Of a stretch of DNA of 64,000 nt, positions 23,201-32,924 are shown piece after piece (the stretch's first letter is position 1; each line of letters opens with the position of its first letter). Origin of the DNA: Odontesthes bonariensis (lineage: Eukaryota > Chordata > Actinopteri > Atheriniformes > Atherinopsidae); NCBI RefSeq assembly GCF_027942865.1, contig NC_134507.1:35393711-35457710 (forward strand), written 5' to 3'. A program made the position numbers and the translations under genes. The notes under the pieces were generated by a model, which did no database searches, was not told the DNA's origin, and saw only the letters and a list, made by a program, of their open reading frames with translations.

Positions 23201-25020
23201 ACGTGCCCCGTTTCCATGACCATTACCACCAGACAGGTGGGTGCCGGCTAAACAGACGCCGCTCACTAAACCCACGTCTGTGCCTGAGCACATATTCATC
23301 TGCTAATGCCGCAGCGTTCGCAACTGTTTTCACTTTCTGGTCACTGATGTAATTAGCAATATGTTCAGGTAACATGTTCTTAAATTGCTCGAGAACTATA
23401 AGTTCACACAACCCCTCATAATCACTGACTTCCAGCGCAGCAACCCAACGGTCAAAATGCCTCGCCAAATCACCCGCCAATTCCAAGTGGGTTTGCTTCT
23501 CGTTTTTCCGCCACGTACGAAAACGTTTGTGGTACGCCTCAGGCACCAACTCAAAAGCTCTTAACACTGCCTTTTTAACTAAGGCTACTATCCTCTGAAT
23601 TTAAACTTGCATAGGCCTCTTGAGCTCTTCCAGTAAATACGCACTGCAACATCAATGTGCGCACAGACTTCGGCCAATTCCGGACCTCAGCAACGCATTC
23701 AAAAAGAGAAAAGAATGTTTCTGAATCTTTTTCATTGAACTTTGGTACCAGGTGCAGATTGCGAAAAATGTCAAAGTCCTGATCATTCGACCCTGAAACC
23801 CCTGACCGACCACCAGTTACCCCAGCCTCCCCAGCTGCAAGTTTCCCCTGTTTTATCAGTTCCAGTTTAGTTTTCTCAATGTCAAGTCTGGACTGCTCAA
23901 TCCGCAACCTCTCCACCTCAATTCTCTCTTGGGACTTTAAAAAAAACAGCTCCCTCTGCTGCTCAAATGTTAAATTACCAGTTCCTTTATTAAAATGCTG
24001 GCCCAAACCATCACCAGATTCACCAGGCCACTTCTCCTCTGGATCCGGATGAGGCTCCTCCTCAGTCAGGGTCAGGATTCCTAAATCACTCAAGAAGGCT
24101 TTAATCTCAGACTTCAGTACCTCCTTATTTGACTTTTTATCATTAATCCCTATCTTGTAGTGGTCTGCTACTCGGAGTAACTGGTTTTTGGTGAATCTAT
24201 TCAATAACTCTAAATTCGGAGCTTCCACAAACTCAGCAATGCTAGCCATCTCTAAGCTAGAAAAGTTCCCAACATACAAGCCAGGTCAATACTAATTAAG
24301 AAAAAGAGCAGTGAAAGGAAAAACACTCAGGCGCTCTAACCAGACCTGTGCTGCGTCACAAAGCAAGTGTAGCCAGTGTGCCAAAGCTCATCACTGACCC
24401 CTACTCAGTGTGTGTCCCCCCCACTAACTAAACTGCCTAACCAAAACTAACCTAAACCAACTCAACCCTAGTCTTCAGGGGATCTGGCAGCGGGTATTTA
24501 TGCACTGAAACCCACTGGTGTGGTGATGTGACCAGTCATCTGGCAACACCACCAAAACCATGGACATGCCCCCGAGACAACTGCTCTAACCGCCGTCACC
24601 CCACACTATGGACAGATGAGCAGATACCAAAGGGAAAATGCACTTAGCCTAACAGAGGGAACACACGGTCCAATGTGACACACCAACCAACATTTACCCT
24701 GACAACCAGCCCAAAACATTAACAAACAGCGCGCATAAACTAAATTATCACAACACAAACTACCTTCAAACTAGAACCAAATCAACTTCAATACCAAACC
24801 ATGCACTTCCTCAAAACAACCAGGTCAGAGTTTCAACCTACCCCCAACAACAGTACCACCAGGAGAAACTCCTCACCTAACCACTGAAGCCATGCAAACT
24901 TCCAACAACCCCTCCCCCAGCAGGGCAGTGGGTAATCAGCACTCAGGTGCGCAGCAATCAAGCCACCACCAACAACCCCAAGCTCAGAAACTACCCAATA
25001 AACTTTAGCAAATAGAACAA

Positions 25021-25033
25021 GGACGAGCCCCCA
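25021..25033 (-). promoter_or_regulatory. Primer-binding site of the LTR element
   Basis: TGGGGGCTCGTCC on the minus strand, three bases inside the 5' LTR, matches the 3' end of tRNA-Pro as used by many retroelements. Confidence 0.65.
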
Positions 25034-25036
25034 ATT

Positions 25037-25482
25037 TGACACGACCTGGCTCAAAAGCCTTATCAAAAAGGAGGAAGCACGCGGTTTGTAAGTTATAAGG
25101 AAATCAAATTTATTTAAACAATTCGAACTTAAGCTACAAATTCAACAAAAGTAAAACAATGGGATGTGGCAATCAGTCATCAGTAGTGTAATGGTGTTAT
25201 GGAGCATAAATGTACTGCAAAGGTGTTGTATGGTGCGAAACATTAAAAAAAGGATAAACCAAACAAACCCAAAACACAATGCTGTTCTCACAAACCCAGC
25301 CAGGAACCAAAAGGGAAGAATTAACAAAATAAGGCGGCTTAAAACCACTCCCACGGACGGCCAGGTGTACGAGCTGCCGCAATCACTGCTGCACACTCCA
25401 ATCAGCTTCCTGGTCTCAGGGAGGAGACAAAGAAAGAGGGAGGAGAGAGACATGCCCAGCACAAGCCCCAGGGGCTGTGACA
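25037..25482 (-). repeat. 5' LTR of the Gmr1-like element
   Basis: 446 bp, with ends TGTCACAGCC and GGTCGTGTCA on the minus strand. Matching sequence occurs in the left LTR region (17,716-18,508), which is interrupted by a MITE. The two share the CCCAAAACACAATGCTGTTC and CATGCCCAGCACAAGCCCC blocks. Confidence 0.8.
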
Positions 25483-25483
25483 C

Positions 25484-26138
25484 TAATCAGTTCTGTTTTA
25501 ATCCCACCTAGGAAAGTGCTTTTAGACCTGGACCGAGCCATTTTTTATTTTCTGTGGGGCTCCAAGTGGGATAGACTGAGGAGAGATGTAATGAAGAAAC
25601 AAACAGAGAAAGGAGGAAAGGGAGTGCCTGATTTTTATTTGTTTTTAGGAAGCAGATACACTACACTGCATATCCTACAGGCCACAGACCCATCCGGAAA
25701 CCCCAAAACTAAAGCAATGACACGATTCTGGATGGGTTCTTACCTCAGAAGACTGAAGATTTTACCCACCGACCTAAAAGTGCCTGTGTCTTTTAGCCTG
25801 CCACCATCCTATGCTTTTATCCAGACGTTCTAAAAGCATTTTAACTTGGAGGCAGAGGAGTTGCATGTTTTAACAAACCACCGCTCTCTGATCTCTGTTG
25901 TGCAGGAGCGGGAACCAGTGAGTCCAGTGCGTGGGCTCGCGTTTGGCGAGCACTAAACAGTTTGGTGCAACGTCAACCATTCCGCTCTTCCAAACAAACT
26001 CCGGGACCTGTCATGGATGGTGGCTCATGAGATCCTGCCAGTCAGGTCCGTTATGCACTCCCGGGGCATGTCAGCGATCTCAACCTGCCCGCGACCTGGT
26101 TGTGGCGCGCCCGAGTCGGTGAGGCACCTGCTCTGGGA
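25484..26138 (+). mobile_element. Keno-like LINE, copy 4, ORF2 fragment
   Basis: Encodes [20 protein letters not shown].., then the stretch after the reverse transcriptase and the start of the C-terminal zinc motif ([17 protein letters not shown]), 80-95 percent like the intact ORF2. There is at least one stop (25,831) and a frame change near 25,955. It ends abruptly before the zinc motif is complete; the last ~480 bp of coding sequence and the 3' UTR are absent. Confidence 0.85.
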
Positions 26139-26148
26139 TCTTAGAGAT

Positions 26149-26550
26149 TAGTGATGGGATTTTCGGGTCTTTTTCCAGATGCGGCTCTAATGGCTCGACT
26201 TACTGTGGAGAGCCGTCTCTTTCGGCTCCACAACGGCTCCCCATATATCCCCGTCTAGCACTGGCAGAAGCAGAGAAAAACGCGCAAGGAGAGGGAGAGT
26301 GAGAGTGAGGGGGAGGGAGATGGGAGAGACAGCGAGGCACCGGTCCGAAGGACAAAAAAAATGACGTGGGAAAAAAACTGTCGGCTCTGTGGCACTGACA
26401 GGGAGGCAGAGAGACAGCGAGATACTGAAAGAAAAAAAAACGTCTCCCAAATAGGATCCCAAAATGGCTCCCATTATGGAGCCGGTTCCTGTCGTTCACT
26501 TCAAAGAGCCGGCTCTTAGAGCCGGATCGTTCGCGACCGACACATCACTA
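26149..26550. mobile_element. hAT MITE
   Basis: 402 bp with ends TAGTGATGG / CATCACTA, inner GAGCCGGCTCTTAGAGCCGG-type repeats, and an 8-bp target duplication TTAGAGAT (26,141-26,148 and 26,551-26,558). These are hallmarks of hAT elements. It is non-coding. It marks the junction between the Keno-like fragment and the U1 array. Confidence 0.92.
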
Positions 26551-26880
26551 TTAGAGATGGCAGCAAAAAGATGAAAAAAAAGAGCACATGTGAACAATGA
26601 AGTGGATGTTGGCAAGTTTTGCTGAATACGGCAGCATGACTGCACTGGAGATATTAAGCCGTGAGGGTTTTCCTCAACTAAGAATTTTCCCAGTGTGGGT
26701 TGGGTGTGGCTCTAGAGATGGGGCGAGTGGAAAAACTAAATAAATTTTTGCTCCAAGTTCCTTGGTTGTTGAAACAAGAACTGATCAGAAAGATGAAGAA
26801 AAGCCGGACTGTTTTAATCTGCAAGCTTTTCAGATTCAGGTTAGCTGCTGGCATGGCACAGCAGACAGTTGAATTTGCTG

Positions 26881-26897
26881 CACCGTCCGGCCGAGTG
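26881..26897 (+). promoter_or_regulatory. U1 proximal sequence element
   Basis: CACCGTCCGGCCGAGTG begins 60 bp before the U1 start. The same motif at the same distance precedes copies 2 and 3, and similar CACCG boxes stand at -60 of U2 and -63 of U5 in the array. Confidence 0.7.
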
Positions 26898-26940
26898 AGG
26901 CACGTGGAAAAGAGGTGTCAACCTCTGAAAGTTCCAACTC

Positions 26941-27104
26941 ATACTTACCTGGCAGGGGAGATACCATGATCAAGAAGGTGGTTCACCCAGGACGAGGCTC
27001 AGCCATTGCACACCGGCTGTGCTGACCCTTGCGAATTCCCCAAATGTGGGAATCTCGACTGCATAATTTCTGGTAGTGGGGGACTGCGTTCGCGCTCTCC
27101 CCTG
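26941..27104 (+). ncRNA. U1 snRNA, copy 1
   Basis: Exactly 164 nt, the usual vertebrate length. The 5' end ATACTTACCTG pairs with 5' splice sites. Stem-loop I has loop GATCAAGAAGG, where many vertebrate U1s have C or U instead of the fourth A; this loop binds U1-70K. The U1A-binding loop region ATTGCAC follows, then the Sm site AATTTCTGG and the final GC-rich hairpin ending TCCCCTG. It acts in the U1 snRNP to define 5' splice sites. Promoter elements and length make it a likely functional gene. Confidence 0.96.
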
Positions 27105-27652
27105 ATTTGACGGTATAACGTGAATATCCCTGGACAACTCAACCTTGGTTTTTGTCCTGGCGCTGCTGCTTTAACGACACCTTTCCATCTTTAAAACCCA
27201 TGTTTAGCAAGGTTTGCTGAATGCTGCGGCAGGTCTGCACAGCTGATATGCAGCTGCGCAGTTGTCAGGTGAGGTCATACAGTGCAGTCACCCCAGGCAG
27301 GTGGGCGTTGCCTTAGTGATGGCAACAACGAGATGAGAATACGGCAGCATTTCTGCACTGGAGATATTAAGCCGTGAGGGTTTGCCTCAACTAAGAATTT
27401 TCCCAGTGTGGGTGGGTGTGGCTCTAGAGATGGGGAGAGTGGAAAAACTAAATCAAATTGTGCTCAAAGTTCCTTGGTTGTTGAAACAAGAACTGATCAG
27501 GAAGATGAAGAAAAGCCGAAGTGTTTTAATCTGCAAGCTCTTCAGATTCAGGTTAGCTGCTGGCATGGCACTGCAGACAGTTGAATTTGCTGCACCGTCC
27601 GGCCGAGTGAGGCACCTGGAAAAGAGGTGTCAGCCTCTGACAGTTCCAACTC

Positions 27653-27817
27653 ATACTTACCTGGCAGGGGAGATACCATGATCAAGAAGGTGGTTCACCC
27701 AGGACGAGGCTCAGCCATTGCACACTGGCTGTACTGACCCTTGCGAAATTCCCTAAATGTGGGAATCTCGACTGCATAATTTCTGGTAGTGGGGGACTGC
27801 GTTCGCGCTCTCCCCTG
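27653..27817 (+). ncRNA. U1 snRNA, copy 2
   Basis: 165 nt and nearly identical to copy 1. It has one added base and one substitution around GCGAAATTCCCTAAATG in the third stem-loop region. 5' end, Sm site and final hairpin are intact, and the upstream -60 element is retained. Confidence 0.95.
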
Positions 27818-28376
27818 ATTTGACTGTATAACGTAAATATCCCTGGGCAACTCTACCTTGGTTTTTGTCCTGGCGTTGCTGCTTTAAGGACACCTCTCCA
27901 TCTTTAAAACCCATGTTTTGCAAGGTTTGCTGAATGCTGCGGCAGGTCTGCACAGCTGATATGCAGCTGCGCAGTTGTCAGGTGAGGTCATACGGTGCAG
28001 TCACCCCAGGCAGGTGGGCGTTGCCTTAGTGATGGCAACAACGAGATGAGAATACGGCAGCATTTCTGCACTGGAGATATTAAGCCGTGAGGGTTTGCTT
28101 CAACTAAGAATTTTCCCAGTGTGGGTGGGTGAGGGCCGGGTGTGGCTCTAGAGACGGGGAGAGTGGAAAAACTAAATCAATTTGTGCTTCAAGTTCCTTG
28201 GTTGTTGAAACAAGAACTGATCAGAAAGATGAAGAAAAGCCGGACTGTTTTAATCTGCAAGCTTTTCAGATTCAGGTTAGCTGCTGGCATTGCACTGCAG
28301 ACAGTTGAATTTGCTGCACCGTCCGGCCGAGTGAGGCACCTGGAAAAGAGGTGTCAGCCTCTGACAGTTCCAACTC

Positions 28377-28474
28377 ATACTTACCTGGCAGGGGAGATAC
28401 CATGATCAAGAAGGTGGTTCACCCAGGATGAGGCTCAGCCATTGCACACAATGCTGTGCTGATTCTTGCGAATG
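28377..28474 (+). pseudogene. U1 snRNA, copy 3, 3'-truncated
   Basis: The first ~98 nt follow U1 (5' end and stem-loops I and most of II), then the sequence diverges at about 28,475. The Sm site and 3' hairpin are missing, so no stable U1 particle is expected even though the promoter region is complete. Confidence 0.92.
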
Positions 28475-28749
28475 GCCCTCAGCGCGTACAAAGTGCAAAA
28501 TCGGATGTAGACTGTAAGACAAATAAGGCATATTATTGGGTAAAAGATTTGTCAATCAAATCCATGGAGAGGGAGGGATGGGAAATCATGGGCATGCTGT
28601 ACTATTGGTCAATTAGCTGTCAAAAGCTGCCAGGCTATGTGGTGAAGTTTTGTTTCAGGGTGAATCTAGGGAAATGTACAAAATACGACTTAAATGATCG
28701 TTTTATACAAGTGTTTTGTCTAATTGGGAGTGTTGGACATTGAATTGTG
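28475..28749. other. Non-coding DNA
   Basis: Unique sequence after the broken U1. No gene recognised. Confidence 0.35.
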
Positions 28750-28873
28750 GCCCTGCGATGGACTGGCGGCCTGTCCAGGGTGTACCCCGCCTCTCGCCCA
28801 TTGACTGCTGGGATAGGCTCCAGCCCGCCCGCGACCCGATCGACGGATTCAGCGGTATAGATAATGGATGGAT
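28750..28873 (+). mobile_element. Short retroelement tail ending in GGAT repeats (RTE/SINE-like)
   Basis: Carries the widely repeated fish sequence around GGCCTGTCCAGGGTGTACCC and GGGATAGGCTCCAGCC, and ends in ATGGATGGATG. It is flanked by a perfect 15-bp target duplication GGACATTGAATTGTG (28,735-28,749 and 28,874-28,888), proving retrotransposition as a ~124 bp piece. Confidence 0.85.
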
Positions 28874-28888
28874 GGACATTGAATTGTG

Positions 28889-29404
28889 TTTTAATGCTTG
28901 CATTGCTGTCTATTGATCACTTCATTTGAGTGATTTATTTATTTTCACCCACCAGCTGGTACTTGGTATTGTATGAAAAAAAGAAAAAGGTGGTTAAAAA
29001 AAGACATGAGACTAATTGGTGTGGCTATTTTTAGAAACATGTGGATGTGAACGTAAACAAAACCTCTAAAGCTCTTATTTTTGTCTTCCCATTGGTCGAC
29101 CCGCTGGTTTGAGGCCTACATGGTGATGGAGACATTGATTATGGGGGAAATGACACACTGTTACCTCTGCAACATTGTCTATTAAGTCAATAAACTTTTT
29201 TTATTTCTTCACAGTTGTATGCTGTTCATGTGTTTATTATTACAGATGATGGTATATCAGGAATGATTATAATTACTGGTAGGTTACATTATAATGAATA
29301 GATTGAAGGAGAACATTGAAAGTGTTGACTTGGAATAAGAAATGACACAACACACTGCTACTGTGATTCAAGGCACTTTAATGGCTGAAGTGCATTTATT
29401 CAAG
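28889..29404. other. Non-coding AT-rich DNA
   Basis: No gene or repeat end recognised. Confidence 0.4.
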
Positions 29405-29830
29405 TGCATTCTCATTTAGTAAACAAAGTTAAGACATGTATAGTGCACATTTTTCATGACAAGACATTTGAAATTAAGTGTGTGAGGGGGAGAGAGAGCG
29501 AGAAGGGGGGGGGCTGGGGGCGGGTGAGGTGGAGGTGGAGGGAGAGTGTGTGTGTGTGTGAGACAGAGACAGACTGACTGACCAGGAGCAGTGGGCAGAC
29601 AGGAGAGAGAGCCATGTGCAACAGCAGATATGGGAACAAACAAGTTGCATGCTCATTTGGTAAACAAAGTGAAGACATGTATAGTGCACATTTGTCATGA
29701 AAAGATATTTGAAATTAAGTGTGTGTGTGTGAGAAAGAGAGAGACAGACAGACTGACTGACCAGGAGCAGTCTGCAGACAGAAGAGCCATGTGGAGTATG
29801 TGCCACAGCAGATATGGGAACAAACAAGAA
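29405..29830. repeat. Two-copy tandem repeat with microsatellite core
   Basis: Copy 1 (29,405-29,645) and copy 2 (29,646-about 29,830) share GTAAACAAAGT.AAGACATG, a GTGTGT/GAGAGA-rich middle of different length, and GACTGACTGACCAGGAGCAG. Copy 2 is shorter in the purine-rich middle. Confidence 0.85.
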
Positions 29831-29999
29831 ATCAAGTGTAAGTGAACAATAAAAATGAGAACTGTATACATGTGCATGTAGGAGTGCAATCAGGAAACTA
29901 TATACACAAACAACAACATAAAGTGACATCAAAGATAAGAGAAAAAAAAAGTTCAGACAAGTCAAGATCAGTCACTGGGCCTCAGTATCAGTCATTTAC

Positions 30000-31744
30000 C
30001 AGCCGTTGATGTCACAGATGGGCCTCACCGTGTTGCCGTAGCCACAGCGGTACAGGAAAGCCTTCGGGTTGTCCTTGGCAGGGCAGCCGGGCTCGGTGCA
30101 GCGGACGCTGTAGCGCCACACACCAACTGGCCTCCAGAAGAAGACGCGGTGTCGGAAGAAACTGTCTGCCACGGGGACCGCGCTGCCATCCACCACACCG
30201 GGCATCTCGGGAGGGTGGAACCACATCTTTTCACTCTTCAGGGCCTTCCTCCACCTCTTCCTGCCGTACATGTCAGAGAAGGGCCGCGGCTTCAGAAAGA
30301 GCCCCCTCTCCTCATCCTCCTTCAGCCACTTAATGTCTTGCTCGGGCAGCCCGCTGTCCTCAGCCTCCCAGGATTTGTGCCATCCTTCAAACAGGATGGC
30401 GTCTTCACCACCAACTGCCTCCTGTGACTGGCTCTCTGTAAATACAAAAAAACCCAAAACACATTGATTATAGTATATCCACACTGTGGAATGAGGGTGC
30501 TGGGGTGGCAGGCGATGGTGTTGGGGCAGCCGACTTGGAGGAGGCCTTCTTCTTCGGCTTCGCGGTGGTGGTGGGGGATGCTGCTGCTGCTGCTGGTGCT
30601 GAAGGGGGCTTTGTGGTGGAGGTAGGTGTGGCTGATGGACGAGCCTTGCTGGTGATGGAGGGAGATGCAGGAGGAGGTGATGGAGGGGCCTTGCTGATGG
30701 TGGGTGGTGCTGCTGCTGCTGCTGCAGATGCTGCTGGGGGCTTGCTGGAGGAAGCAGACGCGGTGGAAGGAGTGGCTACACCCTGCTGAGGTATTAGGAG
30801 GAATATTACATTTCAGTTGTGCTCAATACATTTGTTATGTTATTCCTTTATACACATGTTCACCTGCACACATACCTCCTTGTCCATAATGTACTTTCTG
30901 AACCTCTTCAGGGCCTTTGAATTGATGTCATCCTCCTTCATGAGGAGCCACTGTGTCACCGACGTGTAGGCCTCCTGCGCCCTCTTCCTCTCAGCGTCGC
31001 TGCCAGCCTGAGGATCCGCCAGGAGCCTCTTGTGCAGGCTGTACCACTGCCACATCTCCAGGTAGGTGAACGACTTGAACCTCCCCTGTCCATAGATGGC
31101 CCGGTCCACATTCACCTCCAGGTGGCACGAGACGGTGGTGAAGAGGTGCGCGTACTTGACCAGCTGCTCCTTCAGCCACTCGTCGTTGATGGTCTTCCTC
31201 TTCTCAGGGTGCCTCATCTCCTTCATGTGGCGGTCGACGATGCTGAAATGGCATAGTAATGTAACATAGTGATACAGTACTATTAAGTTATAACACTATT
31301 CACATGGCGATCACATTTAGTGTACCACACTTACTATTTGCAGTAGCCGACATCATTCTCGACCAGCCACTTGAAGCTCTTGCTGGTGTACTGGCCAAAG
31401 GTCATCACCAGCTGCCCCAGGACTTGCGCTTCAGTTGGAGAGGGTGTGACTATCTGGCATTTCTTCAAAGCTGTAGACAGATAAATAAGGGGGAACAAAA
31501 TTAAAGTAATCTTGCCTAGACAGTAGTGCAGTTGTAAGCACAGGGTTGTGCATGCACTCTTCTCACCTTCTTTGTAAGCCTTGTCTGAGTCTCTCAGCCT
31601 AAGGTCCACTGTCTCACGGTCCCGTGCATGTGCCTTAAGGAAGTCCTTGGCCTCCTTGGTCATCCCAAGCACACACTGCTGCCTGTCCTTAGGGAAGCTT
31701 GTGTCCAGGATGGACAGCACAGGCATCAGAGGATCCATTTGCTT
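30000..31744 (-). CDS. Internal exons of a DUF6729-like protein gene (partial)
   Basis: Five minus-strand exons with fitting splice sites and phases: 31,744-31,567 (acceptor TTTACAG, donor GTGAGA), 31,470-31,335, 31,242-30,876, 30,785-30,485 and 30,435-30,000 (donor GTAAAT). They join to an open frame of about 470 codons. Exon 1-3 sequence is charged and helical (ARDRETVDLRLRDSDKAYKE, KRFRKYIMDKE). Exon 4 is a Pro/Ala/Ser/Lys-rich linker; its weak donor CACA/GTGTGG is inferred from phase. Exon 5 has WFHPPEMPG..RHRVFFWRPVGVW..CTEPGCPAK..RPICDINGW, resembling the start of the DUF6729 family, which has many uncharacterised fish members. Both the first and last exons are absent: the U2/U5/5S array begins 258 bp upstream, and no further exon is seen down to 28.5 kb. 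Function unknown; the locus may be a cut-off gene copy. Confidence 0.7.
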
Positions 31745-32001
31745 CTGTAAACACACACAGACAGACACACACACACTAACACACACACACACAGCCATCC
31801 TGTATAGTATTACCAGTTGTTTAGTTTACAAGTTATAGAGGGGAAAAAAGCACAGAGGCTGACACGATTGCATTACTGTAGTTATAAATCTGTATAACTA
31901 TGGGATATTAATAGAAAATTGTTCCATGTAGTAATGGCATGAGACTAGTATAAAAGCTTTGTATTAGAATAGGATGCATATTATTCAGAAATATGTGTCA
32001 C
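31745..32001. other. Intron-like DNA with CA microsatellite
   Basis: A (CA)n-rich tract at 31,752-31,795 lies immediately upstream of the first recognised exon. The rest, up to the sharp start of the array at about 32,002, has no feature. Confidence 0.5.
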
Positions 32002-32044
32002 AACAGATGTTTCAACAAAAGACATGCAGAGAGAAGAGAAAAAT

Positions 32045-32067
32045 GCTTACAGCACCTGGTATTCCCA
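32045..32067 (-). pseudogene. 5S rRNA remnant at array edge
   Basis: Only the last 23 nt of 5S (minus) remain. The sequence then jumps to the spacer that normally begins ~50 bp upstream of 5S; a shared CCA marks the joint. Confidence 0.85.
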
Positions 32068-32390
32068 TACGTTTCCCCTATTTTACCAGAGAGTTGGCTT
32101 GAGAGGCTGATGTTGAGCCTGCACGTCGACTTCCCTGATGTGATTGTTCTCTGCAGCTGAAAATGGGACTCTCAGATAACTTAGTGTGTGTCTGTCAAGC
32201 TCCTCTGTTCTCTGTGTGTAGTTTGGTGTTCATGGTCATACAGAGAAACCAGGGAAGCTCAATCCCACGACGTGCTCATAAACTGCGTCTTTTCTAAAGA
32301 TTATAGTCCTATTTTAGAAGTCAGAATACAACGGCTCCCTGAAACTACCACCATGTACCGCTGGTTTTGTTATTTCACAAGAGTTGGGAA

Positions 32391-32541
32391 GAGTGCACCG
32401 TTCCCGGCGGCACTGCAGTACCGGGTCGATGCGTGGAGTGAACGGAGCAAGCCCCTTTTTCAACCCCTGTGCCTAAAAATCCATTTAATATGTAGTCCTC
32501 ATATAGAGGACGTATCAGATATTAAACTGATAAGAACAGAT
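32391..32541 (-). pseudogene. U2 snRNA 3' part, split by LINE copy 1
   Basis: U2 from nt 38 (ATCTGTTC) to the 3' end; the 5' 25 nt are at 38,168-38,192. Confidence 0.93.
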
Positions 32542-32924
32542 TTTTTTTTTCTTTTGAAAAAATTTATTGACACTAATACATCCTATTTTCACAAAAACTT
32601 CATATTTAAGACATTTGTTTTACCTATGAATAAAAACATCAATCAATAAGTGTAATCTGTATAACCACATTTAAAACAACAACAATAAAACAAGTTTTCC
32701 ATGGGATATTACAGATAAAGTCAATGTCGTCTAATGTAAAAGCTACATGTGAAGTAGTTCTCATGCGAGTAGCAGTTTGTATTGAGCGTCTTTAAAAAGG
32801 AGTGCATTAGTTAAAATGCTCTCTTCCAACTCCATTTTTTGTGCAGGAGCGCAGTGAGTCCCTACCCAGGGAAACTCATTTCGCTCCCCCAAACAGTAGG
32901 TCTCTCGGGATCCTGTCGTGGTGC

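Larger units (their letters stand above)
17711..25483 (-). mobile_element. Fossil Gypsy-class LTR retrotransposon, Gmr1-like
   Basis: Minus-strand LTR element lying inside the Keno-like LINE. Parts from 5' to 3' (right to left): LTR 25,037-25,482; tRNA-Pro-like primer site 25,021-25,033; gag about 24,280-23,220; CCHC knuckle (CNYCHKKGYLQADC) near 23,150; protease region near 22,850; integrase with HHCC and core about 22,200-21,110; reverse transcriptase (FGLRNAPATFQRL, YLDDLV) about 21,050-20,300; RNase H about 19,500-18,850; polypurine tract near 18,520; left LTR region 17,711-18,508. Integrase ahead of reverse transcriptase is the order known for the Gmr1 group. Two MITEs have inserted into it. 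It is broken, with several breaks, and looks moderately old. Confidence 0.88.
26616..28475 (+). repeat. Tandem U1 snRNA repeat, ~0.72 kb unit
   Basis: Three head-to-tail units; the U1 starts are 712 and 724 bp apart. Each unit has the same ~300 bp upstream region (from GATATTAAGCCGTGAGGG to the gene). The first unit has lost part of the upstream spacer found in units 2 and 3 (27,209-27,340 and 27,920-28,050). Confidence 0.92.

Noticed and set aside
27070-27080. U1 Sm site AATTTCTGG as a defect
   Set aside because: Although human U1 has AATTTGTGG, I recall the C form from other lower vertebrates, so it is not taken as damage.
29474-29965. Thr/Leu/Ser/His-rich minus-strand frame of 163 codons
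   Set aside because: Produced by GTGTGT/GAGAGA microsatellite DNA in a tandem duplicate; no coding signature.
30505-30789. Ala/Gly-rich open frame on the + strand
   Set aside because: It is the reverse of the Pro/Ala/Ser-rich exon 4 of the minus-strand gene.
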